A stretch of DNA of 38,870 nt from Rummeliibacillus stabekisii (GCF_007988965.1 NZ_BJVD01000007.1:98625-137494), one strand, 5' to 3'. Positions 24,794 to 33,822 are shown, numbered from the stretch's first letter. A program made the numbers and translations. Notes: a model not told the origin generated them from the letters alone.

Positions 24794-24908
24794 GCAGAGA
24801 TAGTATATGTAACGGAAACGTTCCTACCATAAAGGCTCGATTTGCCCTATATTCATCTGAAAATGTAACCATTTGTCAACTGCATAGCAAAGAAGGAGAA
24901 TGAGAAGT

Positions 24909-26435
24909 TTGACAAATTTTTCAGAATTAAATATTAGCGCTTCTACACAAAGATCCCTAAAACGTATGGGATTTGAAGAAGCTACACCCATCCAAGAAGG
25001 CACTATTTCATATGCCCTAGAAGGACGCGACATTATCGGTCAAGCACAAACAGGTACTGGTAAAACTGCTGCTTTTGGGATTCCGCTTATTGAAAAAGTC
25101 GACCCTAAAAACCCAGTCGTACAGGCTTTAATTATTGCCCCAACTCGCGAACTAGCGATTCAAAGCTCAGAAGAACTTTACAAAATTGGATATGACAAAC
25201 GCGCTCGCATCCTTTCAGTTTATGGTGGCCAAGATATTAGCCGTCAAATTCGCGCGCTTAAAAACAAGCCTCAAATTATTGTGGGTACGCCTGGTCGTAT
25301 TCTAGACCATATCAAACGTCGTACGCTAAAACTAGAAAACGTTGAAACACTTGTTTTAGACGAAGCGGACGAAATGTTAAACATGGGCTTCATTGAAGAT
25401 ATCAACACAATTTTAGAAAACGTGCCATCAGAACGACAAACATTGTTGTTCTCTGCTACAATGCCTGCACCAATTCGTAAAATTGCAGAAACTTTCATGA
25501 AGGAACCAGAAATTGTTAAAATTAAATCAAAAGAAATGACAGTTGAAAATATCGATCAATACTTCGTAAAAGCACAAGAACGCGAAAAATTCGATGTTTT
25601 ATCTCGTCTTTTGAATGTACATCAACCGGAATTGGCTATTGTCTTTGGACGTACGAAACGTCGTGTAGATGAGCTAGCACATGCTTTAAATATTCGCGGT
25701 TATTTAGCAGAAGGCATTCATGGTGACTTAAGCCAAGCAAAACGTCTATCTGTACTGCGCCAATTTAAAGAAAATAAAATCGATATTCTTGTAGCAACAG
25801 ATGTTGCTGCTCGTGGTTTGGATATCTCAGGCGTAACACATGTGTACAACTTTGATATTCCACAAGATCCTGAAAGCTATGTTCACCGTATTGGACGTAC
25901 TGGCCGTGCCGGCAAATCAGGCCTTGCTGTTACATTTGTGACACCACGTGAAATGGGTTATCTGCGCATCGTTGAAGAAACAACGAAAAAACGCATGACG
26001 CCACTAAAACCACCTACTGCTGATGAAGCGTTGGTTGGCCAACAAGCTCTTGCAGTAGAGCAATTAAAAGAACTAGTAGAGAAAAATCATCTAAGTGATT
26101 ATAGAGCGATGGCAGAAGAACTGTTGACTACACATGATGCAGTTGATTTAGTAGCTGCTGCTTTGAAATCTCTAACAAAAGAACCTGATGATACACCAAT
26201 CAAAATTACTGAAGAACGTCCATTACCTATGCGTCGCACATCTTCTCGCGGCAACAGTAATGGAGGAGGTCGTAGTCAAGGTCGTGGCAATTACCGTGGC
26301 AATAGAAACGGTAGCTCTCGCGGTGAACGTGGAGAACGCAGCGGCAGCGGTCGCCGCAGCGATCGCAGCAGTAGCCGTCGTGAAGGTGGACGCCGTGATA
26401 GCGGACGTCGCCAACCTCGTCGTAGCGAAGACTAA
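24909..26435 (+). CDS. cshA: DEAD-box RNA helicase CshA
   Basis: This 508-residue ATP-dependent RNA helicase is collinear with B. subtilis CshA, which acts in RNA turnover, ribosome assembly and cold adaptation. The motifs are intact: Q motif GFEEATPIQ, Walker A AQTGTGKT (near 46), PTRELA, DEAD at 151-154, SAT and the C-terminal [10 protein letters not shown]. The last ~65 residues form an Arg/Gly/Ser-rich tail ([16 protein letters not shown] and repeats), the RNA-binding extension of the family. The frame extends to ATG 24900, but AAGGAG ends one base before it, so TTG 24909 (spacing 10) is preferred. Its position before ydbS and ydbT matches B. subtilis. The tail DNA is repetitive and gives long spurious frames on the other strand. 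Confidence 0.95.
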   Translation: MTNFSELNISASTQRSLKRMGFEEATPIQEGTISYALEGRDIIGQAQTGTGKTAAFGIPLIEKVDPKNPVVQALIIAPTRELAIQSSEELYKIGYDKRARILSVYGGQDISRQIRALKNKPQIIVGTPGRILDHIKRRTLKLENVETLVLDEADEMLNMGFIEDINTILENVPSERQTLLFSATMPAPIRKIAETFMKEPEIVKIKSKEMTVENIDQYFVKAQEREKFDVLSRLLNVHQPELAIVFGRTKRRVDELAHALNIRGYLAEGIHGDLSQAKRLSVLRQFKENKIDILVATDVAARGLDISGVTHVYNFDIPQDPESYVHRIGRTGRAGKSGLAVTFVTPREMGYLRIVEETTKKRMTPLKPPTADEALVGQQALAVEQLKELVEKNHLSDYRAMAEELLTTHDAVDLVAAALKSLTKEPDDTPIKITEERPLPMRRTSSRGNSNGGGRSQGRGNYRGNRNGSSRGERGERSGSGRRSDRSSSRREGGRRDSGRRQPRRSED

Positions 26436-26441
26436 TATACA

Positions 26442-26481
26442 AAACATCTTGTTTCGAGCAATCGAAGCAAGATGTTTTTTT
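26442..26481 (+). terminator. Intrinsic terminator of cshA
   Basis: AAACATCTTG (26442-26451) pairs with CAAGATGTTT, with an inner TTCG/CGAA stem, followed by a T-run. Confidence 0.88.
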
Positions 26482-26562
26482 ATGAAACAAAAGCACCTAT
26501 CATACCGTATAGTAGAAGTAGGTAAAAAGCGCGAAGATTAAAAGAAGGGAAGTGTTCTAAGA

Positions 26563-27036
26563 TTGCAGCCTAAATATCAACTATCTAAGAAAGGGTTAAC
26601 GGTTTGGCGTATCCATGCGGCGATTGAAAGTCTCAGTGTATTAGTAATCGCTCTCATTGCATGCGCACTCACTTATTATTTTGAGGGCCCGTACTGGATC
26701 TATGCAGTAAGCATTGCAGTCGTTATTATCTATAGTTTTTTAAATATGTATTTATTTCCAAACATTCGCTGGGATCATTGGCGATATGAAGTGAGAGAAC
26801 AAGAGATTGAAATTCAACACGGCCTTTTTATTGTCAAGCGCACATTGATTCCCATGGTGCGTGTGCAGCATGTTGACTCTTCCCAGGGTCCCATATTAAA
26901 GCATTACCATTTGGCGAGCATTTCTATTTCCACAGCTGCCACTATACATACCATCCCTGCTTTAACGGTAGAGGAAGCAGATGGATTGCGAGCGAGTATT
27001 TCAGAATTGGCAAGGGTGGCAGAAGACGATGTCTAA
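26563..27036 (+). CDS. ydbS: PH-domain membrane protein YdbS
   Basis: This 157-residue protein has two N-terminal membrane segments (about 22-40 and 45-65) followed by one bacterial PH-like domain (bPH2), recognisable in WRYEVREQEIEIQHGLFIVK and LIPMVRVQHVDSSQGPILKHY. It equals B. subtilis YdbS in size and order, directly before ydbT. In B. subtilis, YdbS and YdbT are linked to tolerance of an antimicrobial peptide (amylocyclicin; from memory); the molecular role is unknown. The start is TTG 26563, preceded by GGGAAG. The last eight bases overlap ydbT, so translation is coupled. Confidence 0.9.
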   Translation: MQPKYQLSKKGLTVWRIHAAIESLSVLVIALIACALTYYFEGPYWIYAVSIAVVIIYSFLNMYLFPNIRWDHWRYEVREQEIEIQHGLFIVKRTLIPMVRVQHVDSSQGPILKHYHLASISISTAATIHTIPALTVEEADGLRASISELARVAEDDV

Positions 27037-28552
27037 TAAAATGAATCATCTCCATCCCATTACTATTCTAATTGGTTTTCTTCAAACCTTAAAAGGCTTG
27101 GTGATTCCAGGGGTTGTAATCTTGGTCGGCAATGGATTTCGCTATTCATTTAGTCCGGGCAGTCCAAAATTTATGGTTACCCTTTTGCTGTTTTCAGGTA
27201 TCTTGTTGCTATTAGTCCTTATTTTGATTTTCTCTTTTATAAAGTGGAAGAAGTTTGTTTATTGGTTTGAAGAGGAAGAATTGAGAATAGAATATGGCTT
27301 ATTCGTAAAAAAGAAGCGCTATATCCCTCTAGAACGAATACAGAGCTTAAATTATAAAGAAAGCTTACTTCATCGTCTATTTGGGCTAGTAAAAGTAAAG
27401 ATTGAAACAGCGGCCGATAGCGGAGAGGCGGAAGCAGATCTGACTGCTATCACTAGAAGTCAAGCTGACCTGATTGAGGCGCAAATGAAGCGAGCAAAAG
27501 AACACCATCATTTTGAAAAGGCATCAGAAAATGACACACCTATCCTTGCGAAGGATGATAAGGAAGAACAGATACCGACCCGTACATTGGTTCATCAAAT
27601 GTCCCAAAAAGATCTGTTGGTGCTGGCCACAACATCTAGCAGTATTGGTGTTGTATTTTCAGGTTTGGCTGCTGTGCTATCACAATTAAACGATTGGATT
27701 CCGTATGATCAAATATATGGAGAAGTGAAAAACTATATAAAATTTGGTGTCGTACTTATTTGTGTTATAACGCTTCTCATTTTATTTGTATCATGGATGC
27801 TATCTGTTGCCATTACGTTTATCAATAATTTTGGCTTTCGTATAGAGAAAGAGGAGCAGCGGCTCTTCGTGTCGAAAGGGTTACTAGAGAAAAAAAGACT
27901 CACTATTCCTTTGAATAGGATACAAGGGGTTCGCATTGTGGAGTCGCCGTTTAGACAGTTGTTCGGATATGTCTCGATTGTTATTGAGAGTGCTGGAAGT
28001 TCTGGTGAGAAAAATGAAAAGAAAATTGTTCTGCTTCCACTCATTAAAAAGAAAAATAGCTTTTTCATCTTACGAGAAATTTTCCCGAATGGTATTTGGA
28101 CGGAGCCTCAGTTAATAAAAGCACCACAAAGAGCTTTATTTCGTTATATAAAAATCCATCTTTATTGGTCTATCCCGCTTGCAGCAGCTTTATGTTTCTT
28201 CCTCTTTCCTTACGGGGCATGGTCTTTAATTTTAATACCGATTGCTGTGTTGCTAGGGTATTGGCAATATCGCACTGCAGGGTTTAACATTACCTCCCAG
28301 CAGCTTACGATTGTTGAAAGAGGACTTAGCCGAACAACGCTTGTTGTGTGGAAAAAGAGAATTCAATCTCTCACGATGTCCCAAAGCTACTATGCGAAAA
28401 AAAAGCATGTCGCTTCTGCTAAAGTTGTGATGATGTCAGGAAAGACAGGAAGTCATGCGAAGGTTAGACATTTTGATGATGAGAGAGTAAAAGATATTTT
28501 TGAATGGTATAAGCCGAATGACAGAGAAAGTGAACATACAAAAAGCTGGTAG
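27029..28552 (+). CDS. ydbT: PH-domain membrane protein YdbT
   Basis: This 507-residue protein has paired membrane segments and three bPH2 repeats. The first is at about 70-145 (WFEEEELRIEYGLFVKKKRY, then LERIQSLNYKESLLHRLFGL). The second is at about 255-330 (FRIEKEEQRLFVSKGLLEKK, then NRIQGVRIVESPFRQLFGY). The third is near the C-terminus (GFNITSQQLTIVERGLSRTT). It partners YdbS in the membrane. The ATG at 27029 is chosen over an open frame further left because AAGGGTGG (27013-27020) lies eight bases upstream. Its stop codon lies inside the terminator stem, a very compact end. Confidence 0.9.
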   Translation: MSNKMNHLHPITILIGFLQTLKGLVIPGVVILVGNGFRYSFSPGSPKFMVTLLLFSGILLLLVLILIFSFIKWKKFVYWFEEEELRIEYGLFVKKKRYIPLERIQSLNYKESLLHRLFGLVKVKIETAADSGEAEADLTAITRSQADLIEAQMKRAKEHHHFEKASENDTPILAKDDKEEQIPTRTLVHQMSQKDLLVLATTSSSIGVVFSGLAAVLSQLNDWIPYDQIYGEVKNYIKFGVVLICVITLLILFVSWMLSVAITFINNFGFRIEKEEQRLFVSKGLLEKKRLTIPLNRIQGVRIVESPFRQLFGYVSIVIESAGSSGEKNEKKIVLLPLIKKKNSFFILREIFPNGIWTEPQLIKAPQRALFRYIKIHLYWSIPLAAALCFFLFPYGAWSLILIPIAVLLGYWQYRTAGFNITSQQLTIVERGLSRTTLVVWKKRIQSLTMSQSYYAKKKHVASAKVVMMSGKTGSHAKVRHFDDERVKDIFEWYKPNDRESEHTKSW

Positions 28553-28579
28553 AGTTTCTTAGAAACCTCACCAGCTTTT
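28541..28579. terminator. Bidirectional terminator ydbT / rhomboid gene
   Basis: AAAAGCTGGT (28541-28550) pairs with ACCAGCTTTT (28570-28579), with an inner GAG-TTTC / GAAA-CCTC stem. The ydbT stop is within the left arm. Confidence 0.88.
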
Positions 28580-28586
28580 ATGTATA

Positions 28587-29195
28587 TTAATTTTTTTTAA
28601 TCCAGCGAAGGACACGCTTGGGATGAAAGTCAAATAACCCGATAATCAATCCAGTCACTAATCCTGCAATATGTGCAGTTGCGTTCACATTGGGCTGCAA
28701 GAAAGTCATAATAACAGAGATCACAACAATCGGCATAATTATTTGTTTAAGCTGCGGCATGGTCTTTCGCGTATAGTACACCAATGCCAAAAAGGCGCCG
28801 AACAAACCAAAAACCGCACCGCTTGCCCCATAGCTCACATAATTTGCTGGCTGGATTAAATACGAAACGACATTCCCCATGAAACCAGATACAAAATAAA
28901 TAGTGAAGAATCGGAGTTTTCCGGCAAGACGCTCTAACTCAGGACCGAAAACGTACAATGAAAACATATTAAAGAGCAAGTGGAAAAATCCTCCGTGGAT
29001 AAACATAGAAGTGAGCAGCCGCCAATATTCGCCATCAGCAATTAAATAATTTGCTGCTGCGCCTTTAATAACAATATTGAGGCCTAACGGAGGAATGAGC
29101 CCAATTAAATAGACTGCGATATTAATACCTATTATTATCGAAATCACCGGATATAATAATATGTATTGTGAAAGTTTTTCTGTCCGATTAAACAT
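28587..29195 (-). CDS. ydcA: Rhomboid intramembrane serine protease YdcA
   Basis: This 202-residue six-helix rhomboid protease matches B. subtilis YdcA in size and genomic position. The catalytic residues are visible: Ser125 in SYGASGAVFG and His175 in NATAHIAGLVTG. The conserved HGGFFHLLFNMFSLYVFG carries the second-helix asparagine (Asn76) and histidine (His72). Rhomboids cut membrane-spanning segments; the substrate is unknown. The ATG follows GAGGTGAA on the minus strand. It is divergent from acpS and convergent with ydbT. Confidence 0.93.
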   Translation of the reverse strand: MFNRTEKLSQYILLYPVISIIIGINIAVYLIGLIPPLGLNIVIKGAAANYLIADGEYWRLLTSMFIHGGFFHLLFNMFSLYVFGPELERLAGKLRFFTIYFVSGFMGNVVSYLIQPANYVSYGASGAVFGLFGAFLALVYYTRKTMPQLKQIIMPIVVISVIMTFLQPNVNATAHIAGLVTGLIIGLFDFHPKRVLRWIKKN

Positions 29196-29263
29196 GTATT
29201 CACCTCAACTTTAATATGATTATTATACATTGTTTTAATGGCTGAATGAAAGGAGAAACCAAG

Positions 29264-29617
29264 TTGATCAAAGGAATAGGACTAGATATAGTAGAAATCT
29301 CTCGAATAATGAAAGCGAATGATCTCAATCCACATTTCAAAGAAAGAATCCTCACAAAAAATGAATTAGCGATTTTCAATCAGTTAAAAACAAGACGCCA
29401 ACTAGAATTTCTTGCAGGCAGGTTTTCAGCTAAAGAAGCATATTCAAAGGCAAACGGCACAGGAATTGGAAAGGAGTGTTCATTGCAGGATATTGAAATT
29501 TTGCCAAACGACAAAGGCCAGCCGATATTATATTTTAAACAAGAAATTGTCCAAGGCTTTGTAAGTATTACGCATTCAAAGGAGTATGCGGCCGCTCAAG
29601 TTGTACTGCTTGCATAA
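29264..29617 (+). CDS. acpS: Holo-[acyl carrier protein] synthase
   Basis: This 117-residue AcpS transfers 4'-phosphopantetheine from CoA to acyl carrier protein, activating it for fatty acid synthesis. The signature is complete: GIGLDIVEISRI with the Mg ligand Asp8, and FLAGRFSAKEAYSKANGTGI with Glu58. TTG 29264 is chosen because AAAGGAG lies upstream at the right distance and the family begins MIxGIG; the longer frame from 29246 overlaps the ribosome binding site. The order rhomboid, acpS, ydcC, alr is as in B. subtilis. Confidence 0.96.
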   Translation: MIKGIGLDIVEISRIMKANDLNPHFKERILTKNELAIFNQLKTRRQLEFLAGRFSAKEAYSKANGTGIGKECSLQDIEILPNDKGQPILYFKQEIVQGFVSITHSKEYAAAQVVLLA

Positions 29618-29670
29618 AACGTAGAGCTCGTTCATAGGATGTCTTATGGAAAATGAGAAAGGATGGGGTT

Positions 29671-30942
29671 TTGCGAAAACTTCTCACACTAGGATTGCTT
29701 TGTTTCGCAGCAGTATTGATGTTAGCAGCATGTGGATCAGATTCAAAGGAGGATATTGTCAAAAAGACAAGCAAGAAATGGGCGGATTCAAAGGGCTATG
29801 AAGTCAAAGCAAATATGGAAATTAAAACAACAGGTGATACTAAAAAGTATAACGTTGATGTATGGCATACGAAGCCAGAATTTTACCGTGTAGCTGTTTC
29901 AGAAGAAGGACAAGAAACATCTCAAATGATTATCCGCAATGAAGAAGGAGTATTTGTAGTTACGCCTTCGATGAAAAAGACGTACAAGTTCCAAAGTGAT
30001 TGGCCAAAGCAAAACAGCCAGGGCTACTTAATCAATTCTTTGGCGAAAGATTTAGCCTCTGATTCACAGGCTACTATGAAAGAAACAAAGGATTCATACA
30101 TCTTTAAAGCGAAGACACGTAATACACATTCGAAGATGTTGCCAACACAACAGGTCTACATTAATAAAAAGACCTTGCTACCTACGAAAGTAGTTGTGTT
30201 AAACGAAGCAAGTGAAGAGCAAATCAAAATCACCTTCAAAAAAATCACGTTAGGCGTTGCTAAAAAAGCTGGGGATTATGACTTGCAAGATTTCACAAAA
30301 CCTAGCGACTCAGATGAGGCGAACAAAGATAAAGCTAATGTAGATGAGAAAGCCGCAGAAGATGCAGCTAAAGATGCAGACGGAGAAGCTACTGCAGAGG
30401 AAAATAAAGAAGGTAATACAGAAGGAAAAACAGAAGGAACAGATGACAAAGCAGCTGTAAATGAAGAGGAAGCAGCAGGCGAAACAGCTCAAGAAGAGGC
30501 TGCGGAAGATAATGCTTCTAATGAAGAAAGCACAGCTGATGAAAACGGTGAAAAAGTGGCAACTTCAGCAGATGCAGATGCCTCCGGTGAAGAAGCTACC
30601 AATACAGATTTCGAAACGCACTATCCGGTAGTAGATTGGAATTTAAAATTAACTGATGAAAAATCAATGAACACAACTGCTGGTACTCGTAAAATTTTAT
30701 CATTCGAGGGAGATAAGAGCTTCACTATTATTCAAGAAAAAACAACTAGAGCGGAACAACTGTATATTCCAGTATTCTCTCCGGGAGACCCTGCTGATCT
30801 AGGATTTACTGTAGGAGCGATCACGGACAACTCTATTAGCTGGGAAGCAGATGGCGTATCATACTTTATCGCCTCAAACGATCTAAGTAAGACGGAGTTA
30901 GTAGAAGTAGCATCCTCAATGGTAAATGGAGAAATGAAATAG
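29671..30942 (+). CDS. ydcC: YdcC-type lipoprotein with a long acidic insertion
   Basis: This 423-residue lipoprotein has a lipobox LAAC after a short signal sequence. The first part (about 25-208) resembles LolA-like YdcC, with VWHTKPEFYRVAVSEEGQ and KTLLPTKVVVLN. The last part (about 313-423) resembles DUF4367, with ISWEADGVSYFIASNDLSKT. Between them lie about 100 residues that are almost only Glu, Asp, Ala, Asn, Thr, Gly and Lys, with no order expected. B. subtilis YdcC is about 357 residues, so the linker is expanded here. TTG 29671 is favoured by AAAGGATGGGG just upstream; ATG 29653 lacks a ribosome binding site. It sits on the outer membrane face; function unknown. Confidence 0.88.
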   Translation: MRKLLTLGLLCFAAVLMLAACGSDSKEDIVKKTSKKWADSKGYEVKANMEIKTTGDTKKYNVDVWHTKPEFYRVAVSEEGQETSQMIIRNEEGVFVVTPSMKKTYKFQSDWPKQNSQGYLINSLAKDLASDSQATMKETKDSYIFKAKTRNTHSKMLPTQQVYINKKTLLPTKVVVLNEASEEQIKITFKKITLGVAKKAGDYDLQDFTKPSDSDEANKDKANVDEKAAEDAAKDADGEATAEENKEGNTEGKTEGTDDKAAVNEEEAAGETAQEEAAEDNASNEESTADENGEKVATSADADASGEEATNTDFETHYPVVDWNLKLTDEKSMNTTAGTRKILSFEGDKSFTIIQEKTTRAEQLYIPVFSPGDPADLGFTVGAITDNSISWEADGVSYFIASNDLSKTELVEVASSMVNGEMK

Positions 30943-30944
30943 TA

Positions 30945-31001
30945 AGGGAAGTATCGCTCAGTAAGATTGTAGAATTTCTTACTGAGTGATAGTCCCTTTT
31001 T
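30945..31001 (+). terminator. Intrinsic terminator of acpS-ydcC
   Basis: GGGA-GTATCGCTCAGTAAGA pairs with TTCTTACTGAGTGATAGTCCC, followed by TTTTT. This is one of the longest stems in the window. Confidence 0.92.
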
Positions 31002-31059
31002 GTTGCAGAAATCAATCTTCTTATCATGAACGATGGGCTATATTATTACATCATTATGT

Positions 31060-31088
31060 TTGACCAAATCCTTGGTTGGGACGATAAT
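31060..31088 (+). promoter_or_regulatory. SigA promoter of alr
   Basis: TTGACC (31060-31065), a 17-base spacer and GATAAT (31083-31088) lie about 30 bases before the ATG. Each box has one mismatch to consensus. Confidence 0.78.
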
Positions 31089-31116
31089 AGATAAAAACTA
31101 ATAAGAGGGTATAGAC

Positions 31117-32241
31117 ATGCAAGGAAATGAAATATTTCGACCTACTAAGGCAATTATTGATTTATCAGCTATTCGCCATAATATTGTAAACTTGCGTAAG
31201 CATTTGCATTCAGATGTCTCTGTTATCGCAGTAGTAAAAGCAAATGCTTACGGACATGGCGATGTACAGGTGGCCAAAGAGGCACTAAAAGCAGGTGCTA
31301 CTATTTTAGCAGTAGCCACCCCTGAAGAAGCATTGCATTTACGGCAGGAAATACCGCACACTCCAATCATGATTTTAGGTGCTTCTCCAATTGTTTTTGC
31401 GCCTATCGCAGCAAAAGAAGCCATTATCCTAACTGTTTTTTCAGAGGATTGGGTACGCAAAGTGGCTCCATTAGCCAAAGATTTCGAAAAGCCGCTTAAG
31501 GTTCATATAAAAGTTGATAGCGGGATGAATCGTATTGGTGTGCGCCAAGAAAAAGAATTACAGGCTGTATATGATGCGGCCAAAATGGTTAATAATATAG
31601 AAGTGGATGGTATTTTCACACATTTTGCTACAGCGGATGAAGAGAATCAAGAGCAGTACGAAATGCAATTGGGGATATTCCAAAAGATGATTGCCAGCTT
31701 ACCTGAAAAACCACGCATAGTGCATGCTGCAAATACAGCTGCTGCATTAGTTAAAGAAAGTGCCCAATTCGATGCTGTGCGTTTTGGGATTTCTATGTAC
31801 GGACTTGCACCATCTACTTATATTGAAGAAAATCTTCCATACCCTTTAAAAGAAGCGCTCGCATTAGAAAGTGAATTAGTACATGTGAAGAAAATTCAAA
31901 AGGGCGACAGAGTCGGCTATGGAGGTACATATATAGCAAAAGAAGACGAGTGGATTGGTACATTGCCAATAGGCTATGCCGATGGTTTGCTGCGTTGTCT
32001 TTCTGGTCAAGAAGTTTTAATAGAGGGTAAAAGGGTACCAATTGTAGGAAGGATCTGTATGGATCAATGTATGGTGCGCCTGCCTAAAAAGTATGAGATT
32101 GGTGAGAAAGTGACACTAATTGGCAAACAACATGGAAATGAAATTCATATACAAGAGTGGGCAGAGCGTCTTCATACAATCGTCTATGAAATACCATGTA
32201 TGATTTCAGAGCGGGTTCCGCGGGTATATAAAGAGCAATAA
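31117..32241 (+). CDS. alr: Alanine racemase
   Basis: This 374-residue PLP enzyme interconverts L- and D-alanine, supplying D-Ala to Ddl. The PLP lysine is Lys41 in AVVKANAYGHG. The second catalytic base is Tyr268 in GDRVGYGGTY, with TLPIGYADGLLR following. VDSGMNRIG and the C-terminal GRICMDQCMVRL segments complete the fold (N-terminal TIM barrel, C-terminal beta domain). The ATG follows GAGGG. It has its own SigA promoter and precedes the ndoAI-ndoA pair as in B. subtilis, with about 200 bases between them. Confidence 0.96.
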   Translation: MQGNEIFRPTKAIIDLSAIRHNIVNLRKHLHSDVSVIAVVKANAYGHGDVQVAKEALKAGATILAVATPEEALHLRQEIPHTPIMILGASPIVFAPIAAKEAIILTVFSEDWVRKVAPLAKDFEKPLKVHIKVDSGMNRIGVRQEKELQAVYDAAKMVNNIEVDGIFTHFATADEENQEQYEMQLGIFQKMIASLPEKPRIVHAANTAAALVKESAQFDAVRFGISMYGLAPSTYIEENLPYPLKEALALESELVHVKKIQKGDRVGYGGTYIAKEDEWIGTLPIGYADGLLRCLSGQEVLIEGKRVPIVGRICMDQCMVRLPKKYEIGEKVTLIGKQHGNEIHIQEWAERLHTIVYEIPCMISERVPRVYKEQ

Positions 32242-32445
32242 TCATTTTTTCTGGCTCGCGCCAACTTGAAGTGAAATATAAATAGCGATAAAGAGCAACA
32301 GAGTTTCCTAGTAGTCGACAAATTCAGAAAAAAAACCGCGATAATGTCAAATGCTTACTGATATTGTCTTTTCAATATTATATTTTAATGTTAGGATTAT
32401 GATAGTTGAGAACATATTGGCGATTTGTTTCTGGAGGTGTTGGCT

Positions 32446-32730
32446 GTGAACCACAAAGGACTCGAAAACGTTCTGATTCAGATGCCAGAACGATTGGTTT
32501 CTGAAAGTATAGAACAAGCATATAGACAAATAGTATTAAAAGACGCAAATGATTTAGTATATATTCCGACAAAAAGATCTATTCATACGAAACAAAAAAA
32601 TCACATGCGAGAAGCAATGGTTAAAGGATATGTAGAAATGTCACAGATTAACTTATCTATATGTAGTGAATGCTTACATGTTGAGTATGAAGCGGAACAT
32701 ATGGTGGAGCGACTCGTAAGCGGAGGATGA
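32446..32730 (+). CDS. ndoAI: Antitoxin NdoAI (EndoAI), ribbon-helix-helix type, divergent
   Basis: This 94-residue antitoxin is recognised by its position directly before the MazF-type toxin and by the conserved C-terminal portion. That portion reads [20 protein letters not shown] and [15 protein letters not shown], matching the B. subtilis toxin-binding tail. The N-terminal ribbon-helix-helix is atypical: a strand with [19 protein letters not shown] is present, but the following helix region ([20 protein letters not shown]) departs from the usual RSRNELI-type sequence. The start is GTG 32446, after GGAGGTG. It neutralises NdoA and probably represses the pair. DNA binding may differ from relatives. 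Confidence 0.88.
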   Translation: MNHKGLENVLIQMPERLVSESIEQAYRQIVLKDANDLVYIPTKRSIHTKQKNHMREAMVKGYVEMSQINLSICSECLHVEYEAEHMVERLVSGG

Positions 32731-32734
32731 AAAC

Positions 32735-33085
32735 TTGAACGTAAAACGTGGAGACGTTTTTTTTGCAGATTTATCACCAGTAGTCGGGTCTGAGCAAGGT
32801 GGCACCAGACCCGTACTGGTTATTCAGAATGATATCGGAAATCGATTTAGTCCAACTGTTATTATCGCAGCAATTACAGCTCAAATTCAAAAGGCGAAAC
32901 TCCCAACTCATGTGGAAATTGACGCTAAGAAATATGGATTTGAACGGGATTCGGTTATTTTGTTGGAACAATTGCGGACGATCGATAAATCACGATTAAC
33001 AGATAAAATCACGCAGCTAGATGGTCCTTTAATGGTAAAGGTAGAAGAAGCTTTGGAAATAAGTTTAGGGCTATTAAAATTTTAA
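32735..33085 (+). CDS. ndoA: mRNA interferase toxin NdoA (EndoA/MazF)
   Basis: This 116-residue MazF-family ribonuclease is almost unchanged from B. subtilis NdoA, which cuts RNA at UACAU sites. The conserved parts are [53 protein letters not shown] and the active-site-containing [19 protein letters not shown] 32735 is placed by GGAGGATG; four bases separate it from the antitoxin stop. Toxin and antitoxin are co-transcribed. A terminator at 33098-33130 ends the unit before rsbT, whereas in B. subtilis the rsbR-S-T-U genes follow. Confidence 0.96.
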   Translation: MNVKRGDVFFADLSPVVGSEQGGTRPVLVIQNDIGNRFSPTVIIAAITAQIQKAKLPTHVEIDAKKYGFERDSVILLEQLRTIDKSRLTDKITQLDGPLMVKVEEALEISLGLLKF

Positions 33086-33097
33086 GCATACATATTG

Positions 33098-33130
33098 AAA
33101 CACCAGATGCTAGTCATCTGGTGTTTTTCT
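33098..33130 (+). terminator. Intrinsic terminator of ndoAI-ndoA
   Basis: AAACACCAGATG (33098-33109) pairs with CATCTGGTGTTT (33115-33126), followed by T residues. Confidence 0.9.
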
Positions 33131-33381
33131 TTGTATCTTTACAACTTATTTACAATGAATATTCAAAAAATGGAGTGTAATATTTGTAACTATATTATAC
33201 AATTAGAAAAAGAATCCATTATAAAAAAATTAAATATTTTCAGTTTATTTAACGTATAAACTATTAAGTCCCTAATCATCATATTTTTATATGATGACTG
33301 ATTTGTGTGTGTGAAAAAGGGAAAATCTTCATCTGATATTAAACAGATTGTTATTAAATAAGGATTTGGAGGTAGGCGCTC

Positions 33382-33795
33382 ATGGAAGGTTCTTCGATAG
33401 ATATTTTAACGGAGTGGGATATTGTCACTGCACGGCAGCTTGGCCGCAAGGAAGCTAAGTCGATTGGATTCGATATTATTGACCAAGCACTTATTGCTAC
33501 AGCGATTAGTGAATTAGCCAGAAACATTCACTTATATGCAGAGAGTGGGAAGATTGAAGTGAAAAAATTAATACAGGAAAAATCAGTTGGCATTTATGTA
33601 ATAGCATCGGATAATGGACCAGGTATTCCACAAATCGATGAATTGTTACAAAAGGATTTGGCCACAACAAAAGGCATTGGGTTTGGGCTGCCTGGTGTAA
33701 AAAGAATCATGGACGAGTTTCAGTTAGATTCACAACTTACTATAGGAACAACCGTGAAAATTAAAAAATGGTTATCAATCAACAAAGAAGAATAA
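33382..33795 (+). CDS. rsbT: Switch protein kinase RsbT
   Basis: This 137-residue GHKL-type kinase is collinear with B. subtilis RsbT, which phosphorylates RsbS and RsbR in the stressosome and, when released, activates the phosphatase RsbU. Conserved here: TEWDIVTARQLGRKEAK, the N box AISELARNI with Asn48, SDNGPGIP with Asp77, and KGIGFGLPGVKRIMDEFQLD. A strong GGAGGTAGG precedes the ATG. The genes that normally flank it (rsbR, rsbS before, rsbU after) are absent from this window. A 250-base AT-rich gap lies upstream and 190 bases, including a SigB promoter, downstream. It looks intact rather than decaying. Confidence 0.9.
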   Translation: MEGSSIDILTEWDIVTARQLGRKEAKSIGFDIIDQALIATAISELARNIHLYAESGKIEVKKLIQEKSVGIYVIASDNGPGIPQIDELLQKDLATTKGIGFGLPGVKRIMDEFQLDSQLTIGTTVKIKKWLSINKEE

Positions 33796-33822
33796 AAAAA
33801 ATAAAAAAAGTTTTATTTTTAG

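Noticed and set aside
24594-24872. Short frames on both strands upstream of cshA
   Set aside because: No ribosome binding sites; they cover hairpins and T-runs, so the DNA is better explained as a terminator and leader.
26188-26541. Long frames on both strands over the end of cshA
   Set aside because: They are shadows of the Arg/Gly/Ser-rich codon repeats of cshA and lack ribosome binding sites.
33300-33325. A second SigB-like site (GGGAAA) before rsbT
   Set aside because: The -10 is imperfect and no GTTTAA-like -35 occurs at the right distance.
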